DNA of 38,369 nucleotides from Chromobacterium aquaticum (GTDB lineage: Bacteria > Pseudomonadota > Gammaproteobacteria > Burkholderiales > Chromobacteriaceae), in assembly GCF_021129195.1 (NCBI RefSeq), contig NZ_JAJOHW010000059.1, forward strand, positions 1-38,369, given 5' to 3'. The notes below the pieces were generated by a model, which was not told the DNA's origin, made no database searches, and worked only from the letters and a program-made list of their open reading frames with translations. The first letter of the stretch is position 1; the number at the start of each line of letters is the position of its first letter. The position numbers were made by a program, and so were the translations under genes. Shown here one piece after another: positions 35,991 through 38,369 of this stretch.

Positions 35991-36887
35991 ATGCAAAGCC
36001 TGACCACTGAATCGCGCACGGTGCGCTATCTGCTGACCGGCCTGGCACTGGCCTTCCTGTTCCTGTTCCTGCTGGTGCCGCTGCTGGCGGTGTTCTGGGA
36101 AGCCTTCCGCAAGGGCTGGGACCTGTACCTGGCCGCGCTGGTGGAGCCGGACGCATGGGCGGCGATCAAGCTGACGCTGACCGCCGCCGTCATCGCCGTG
36201 CCGCTGAACCTGGTGTTCGGCGTGGCGGCGGCCTGGGCCATCGCCCGTTTCGAATTCCGCGGCAAGAGCTTCCTGACCACGCTGATCGATCTGCCGTTCG
36301 CGGTGTCGCCGGTGGTGGCGGGCCTGATGTACGTGCTCTTGTTCGGCGTCAACACCGCGCTGGGCGGCTGGTTGCAGCAGCACGGCCTGCAAGTGATCTT
36401 CGCTGTGCCTGGGATCGTGCTGGCCACCGTCTTCGTCACCTTCCCCTTCGTGGCCCGCGAACTGATCCCGCTGATGCAGGCCCAAGGCGCGGACGAGGAG
36501 CAGGCGGCGCTGGTCTTGGGCGCCTCCGGCTGGCAGACCTTCTGGCGCGTGACCCTGCCCAATGTCAAATGGGGCCTGCTCTACGGCGTGATCCTGACCA
36601 ATGCCCGCGCGATGGGGGAATTCGGCGCGGTCAGCGTGGTGTCCGGCCATATCCGTGGCCAAACCAATACCATTCCGCTGCATGTGGAAATCCTGTACAA
36701 CGAGTACAACTTCGTCGGCGCCTTCGCCTGCGCTTCGCTATTGGCCTTCCTCGCTCTGGTCACCCTGGGCGTCAAGAGCCTGGTGGAGTGGCGGATGGCG
36801 CGACAGAGCGACGCCGCCGCGGAACGCAGCGCGGCCGCTCGCCTGGCCGCCGCCGGCCGCGCCATAGCCAAGGACCAGCCCGCATGA
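35991..36887 (+). CDS. cysW: Sulfate ABC transporter permease CysW
   Basis: Second permease of the importer, 298 residues. Six-helix fold with the EAA loop [19 protein letters not shown], plus [20 protein letters not shown] and [20 protein letters not shown], all characteristic of CysW. The C-terminus carries a polar Ala/Arg-rich extension ([20 protein letters not shown]). The stop overlaps the cysA start by 4 bp (ATGA). Confidence 0.97.
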   Translation: MQSLTTESRTVRYLLTGLALAFLFLFLLVPLLAVFWEAFRKGWDLYLAALVEPDAWAAIKLTLTAAVIAVPLNLVFGVAAAWAIARFEFRGKSFLTTLIDLPFAVSPVVAGLMYVLLFGVNTALGGWLQQHGLQVIFAVPGIVLATVFVTFPFVARELIPLMQAQGADEEQAALVLGASGWQTFWRVTLPNVKWGLLYGVILTNARAMGEFGAVSVVSGHIRGQTNTIPLHVEILYNEYNFVGAFACASLLAFLALVTLGVKSLVEWRMARQSDAAAERSAAARLAAAGRAIAKDQPA

Positions 36888-37960
36888 GCATAGAAATCCG
36901 CAATATCCGCAAACAGTTCGGCGACTTCGTCGCGCTGGACAATGTCAGCCTCAACGTGGAAGCCGGCGAACTGCTGGCGCTGCTGGGGCCGTCCGGCTGC
37001 GGCAAGACCACCTTGCTGCGCATCATCGCCGGCCTGGAACGGCCGGACGCCGGGCAAGTGCTGTTTTCCGGCGCCGACGCCACTCACACCCACGTGGCCG
37101 AGCGCGAAGTGGGTTTCGTGTTCCAGCATTACGCGCTGTTCCGTCACATGACGGTGTTCGACAACGTGGCCTTCGGCCTCAGCGTCAAGCCGCGCAAGAG
37201 CCGGCCCGGCAAGGACGAGATCCGCGACAAAGTGATGCAGCTGCTGAAAATGGTGCAGCTGGACTGGCTGGCGGACGCCTATCCCGGCCAGCTGTCCGGC
37301 GGCCAGCGTCAGCGCATCGCGCTGGCGCGCTCGCTGGCGGTGGAGCCCAAGGTGCTGTTGCTGGACGAACCCTTCGGCGCGCTGGACGCCAAGGTGCGCA
37401 AGGACCTGCGCCGCTGGCTGCGCGATCTGCACAACGACATGCACATCACCAGCGTGTTCGTCACCCATGATCAGGAAGAAGCGCTGGAAGTGTCGGACCG
37501 GGTGGTGGTGATGGACCACGGCCACATCGAGCAAGTGGGCCGTCCGGACGATATCTACGAAAACCCGGCCACCCCCTTCGTCACCCAGTTCCTGGGCGAT
37601 GTGAACCTGTTCCACGGCCGCATCGAGCGCGGCCAGTTGCAGATCGGCGGCTACGCCCATGCGCTGGAAGGGCTGAGCCTGGCCAGCGGCGACGAGGCGG
37701 TGGCCTATGTGCGCCCGCATGATCTGGACCTGTCGCGTCAGGCCGACGGCGCGCTGGCGCAGGGCACGGTGGAGCATATCCACGCGGTGGGGCCCATTGT
37801 GCGGGTGGAGCTGGTGCAGGCTGATGGCCGCAGCATAGAGGCGGCGGTGAGCAAGGAGCGTTACCGCGAGTTGGCGGTAGTGCCTGGCGACAGCCTGTAT
37901 GTGACGCCGAAGAAGCTGTCGGTGTTCGCCAAGCAGGAAGGTCAGGATTACGTGATTTGA
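36884..37960 (+). CDS. cysA: Sulfate/thiosulfate import ATP-binding protein CysA
   Basis: ATPase subunit of the sulfate importer, 358 residues (E. coli 365). Walker [10 protein letters not shown] at about 35-43, the Q-loop in [14 protein letters not shown], signature [16 protein letters not shown], Walker [13 protein letters not shown], and H-loop [11 protein letters not shown]-terminal TOBE-like regulatory domain (about 240-355) includes [14 protein letters not shown]. The start ATG 36884 overlaps the cysW stop; a longer frame that reads back through cysW is an artefact. Last gene of the operon. Confidence 0.98.
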   Translation: MSIEIRNIRKQFGDFVALDNVSLNVEAGELLALLGPSGCGKTTLLRIIAGLERPDAGQVLFSGADATHTHVAEREVGFVFQHYALFRHMTVFDNVAFGLSVKPRKSRPGKDEIRDKVMQLLKMVQLDWLADAYPGQLSGGQRQRIALARSLAVEPKVLLLDEPFGALDAKVRKDLRRWLRDLHNDMHITSVFVTHDQEEALEVSDRVVVMDHGHIEQVGRPDDIYENPATPFVTQFLGDVNLFHGRIERGQLQIGGYAHALEGLSLASGDEAVAYVRPHDLDLSRQADGALAQGTVEHIHAVGPIVRVELVQADGRSIEAAVSKERYRELAVVPGDSLYVTPKKLSVFAKQEGQDYVI

Positions 37961-38010
37961 GTGTTGCGGCCAGCGTTGGCGCTGAGTCCGTTTCGTTGGA
38001 AAGAGAAAAG

Positions 38011-38048
38011 CACCGTTCGTCCCGATTAAGGGGGAACGGTGTTTTTTT
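38011..38048 (+). terminator. Terminator of the sulfate importer operon
   Basis: Stem CACCGTTC (38011-38018) with GAACGGTG (38034-38041), followed by seven Ts (38042-38048). It lies about 50 bp past the cysA stop, just before the tandem MITE series. Confidence 0.93.
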
Positions 38049-38059
38049 ATGGCCTTTGC

Positions 38060-38205
38060 TAAGAACCTGTTTATGATCTGCTGCGCGTCGGCGATACGGC
38101 GTTGAAACCGAGCTCAAAATGCTCATGTACCACGAGTACATTCCGCTTTTTCGCCCGTTTTCGCCTTGTCTCGCCTTAGCTCGCGAGATCGTAAACACGT
38201 TCTAA
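38060..38205 (+). mobile_element. MITE-like palindromic element, tandem copy C
   Basis: The core at 38063-38202 (140 bp) starts GAACCTGTTTATGATCT and ends AGATCGTAAACACGTTC. It is flanked by TAA on both sides (38060-38062, 38203-38205). The right TAA is also the left flank of the next copy. Central hairpin ATGTAC-cacga-GTACAT. About 50 bp of its left half and most of its right half match copy B. Confidence 0.92.
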
Positions 38206-38357
38206 GAACCTGTTTACGATCTGCTGCGCGTCGGCGGGATGGATAGACATGGGCGTTGAAACCGAGCTTAGTGCTCATGTACCACGAGTACATTCCGCTT
38301 TTTCGCTCGTTTTCGCCTTGTCTCGCCCTAGCTCGCGAGATCGTAAACAGGTTCTAA
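38203..38357 (+). mobile_element. MITE-like palindromic element, tandem copy D
   Basis: The core at 38206-38354 (149 bp) starts GAACCTGTTTACGATCT and ends AGATCGTAAACAGGTTC, flanked by TAA (38203-38205, 38355-38357). Compared with copy C it has a short insertion near 38237 (gatggatagacatg region) and lacks a few bases before the central hairpin. It shares the loop cacga with C, so C and D are each other's closest relatives here. Confidence 0.92.
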
Positions 38358-38369
38358 GAACCTGTTTAC
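38355..38369 (+). mobile_element. Left end of a further tandem MITE copy (E), cut by the window edge
   Basis: TAA at 38355-38357 is followed by GAACCTGTTTAC (38358-38369), the exact left terminal repeat. The series therefore continues beyond the window in the same orientation. Confidence 0.75.

Noticed and set aside
36155-36883. Upstream extension of cysA to a 601-residue protein
   Set aside because: The extra N-terminal part is an out-of-frame reading of cysW. The ATG at 36884 overlapping the cysW stop gives a normal-length CysA.
37581-38198. Long minus-strand open frame across the end of cysA, its terminator and MITE copy C (begins MFTISRAKARQGENG)
   Set aside because: The N-terminal part is a translation of the palindromic element and the rest is antisense to cysA. 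It has no ribosome site and crosses a terminator, so it is not a gene.
38060-38369. CRISPR array at the right edge because of tandem repeats
   Set aside because: Units are about 140-150 bp palindromes joined by a 3-bp TAA. There are no short repeats with unique spacers and no cas genes.

Overview
The window is a GC-rich (roughly 60-65%), gene-dense chromosomal segment from a betaproteobacterium. The gene order ndk, rlmN, pilF, rodZ, ispG, hisS, yfgM, bamB, der, hfq, hflX, hflK, hflC, hisZ, purA is the classic beta-proteobacterial/Neisseriales arrangement. Together with the protein sequences it suggests Chromobacteriaceae (Chromobacterium, Aquitalea or a relative). The genus is an inference from memory of gene order, not from a search.

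Layout. (1) 1-3340: rnr (RNase R, minus strand) is divergent from three identical tandem tRNA-Leu(CAG) genes. The tRNA promoter is a perfect consensus and overlaps the rnr start codon. (2) 3344-5889: an efflux-type MFS transporter and a Gfo/Idh/MocA oxidoreductase. (3) 5992-21392: a continuous minus-strand housekeeping block of about 15 kb covering nucleotide metabolism (ndk, purA), RNA modification and translation (rlmN, hisS, der), isoprenoid synthesis (ispG), envelope and pilus assembly (pilF, rodZ, yfgM, bamB), Hfq with the HflX/HflKC module, and hisZ. Many genes overlap or are separated by only a few bases, and a strong terminator-like hairpin splits hfq from hflX. (4) 21500-28900: smaller mixed-strand units: a cupin, a YfaZ-like porin, YceH, TlyA, a universal stress protein, a small membrane protein, a PuuA-type glutamine synthetase and a chemoreceptor. 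(5) 29088-33901: a DUF2252 protein, an exported protein of unknown function, a small membrane protein, a WbuC-type cupin and proA. (6) 34135-37960: a complete sulfate ABC importer operon, sbp-cysT-cysW-cysA, ending in a strong terminator.

The least ordinary content lies between 24.9 kb and the right edge. A family of roughly 140-bp non-coding palindromic elements (MITE-like) occurs as two solo copies, as a head-to-tail tandem series that runs off the window, and as one decayed remnant. The copies end in GAACCTGTTTAC inverted repeats and are bounded by 3-bp TTA/TAA target duplications. In the two solo copies the right-hand duplication is exactly the TAA stop codon of the neighbouring minus-strand gene, so the elements sit in 3' untranslated regions. 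A second, unrelated palindromic element lies upstream of a small membrane protein gene. A cluster of same-strand DnaA-box-like sequences (30691-30890) fills the upstream region of the DUF2252 gene, next to one MITE copy. No complete transposase, phage, CRISPR or restriction system is visible.
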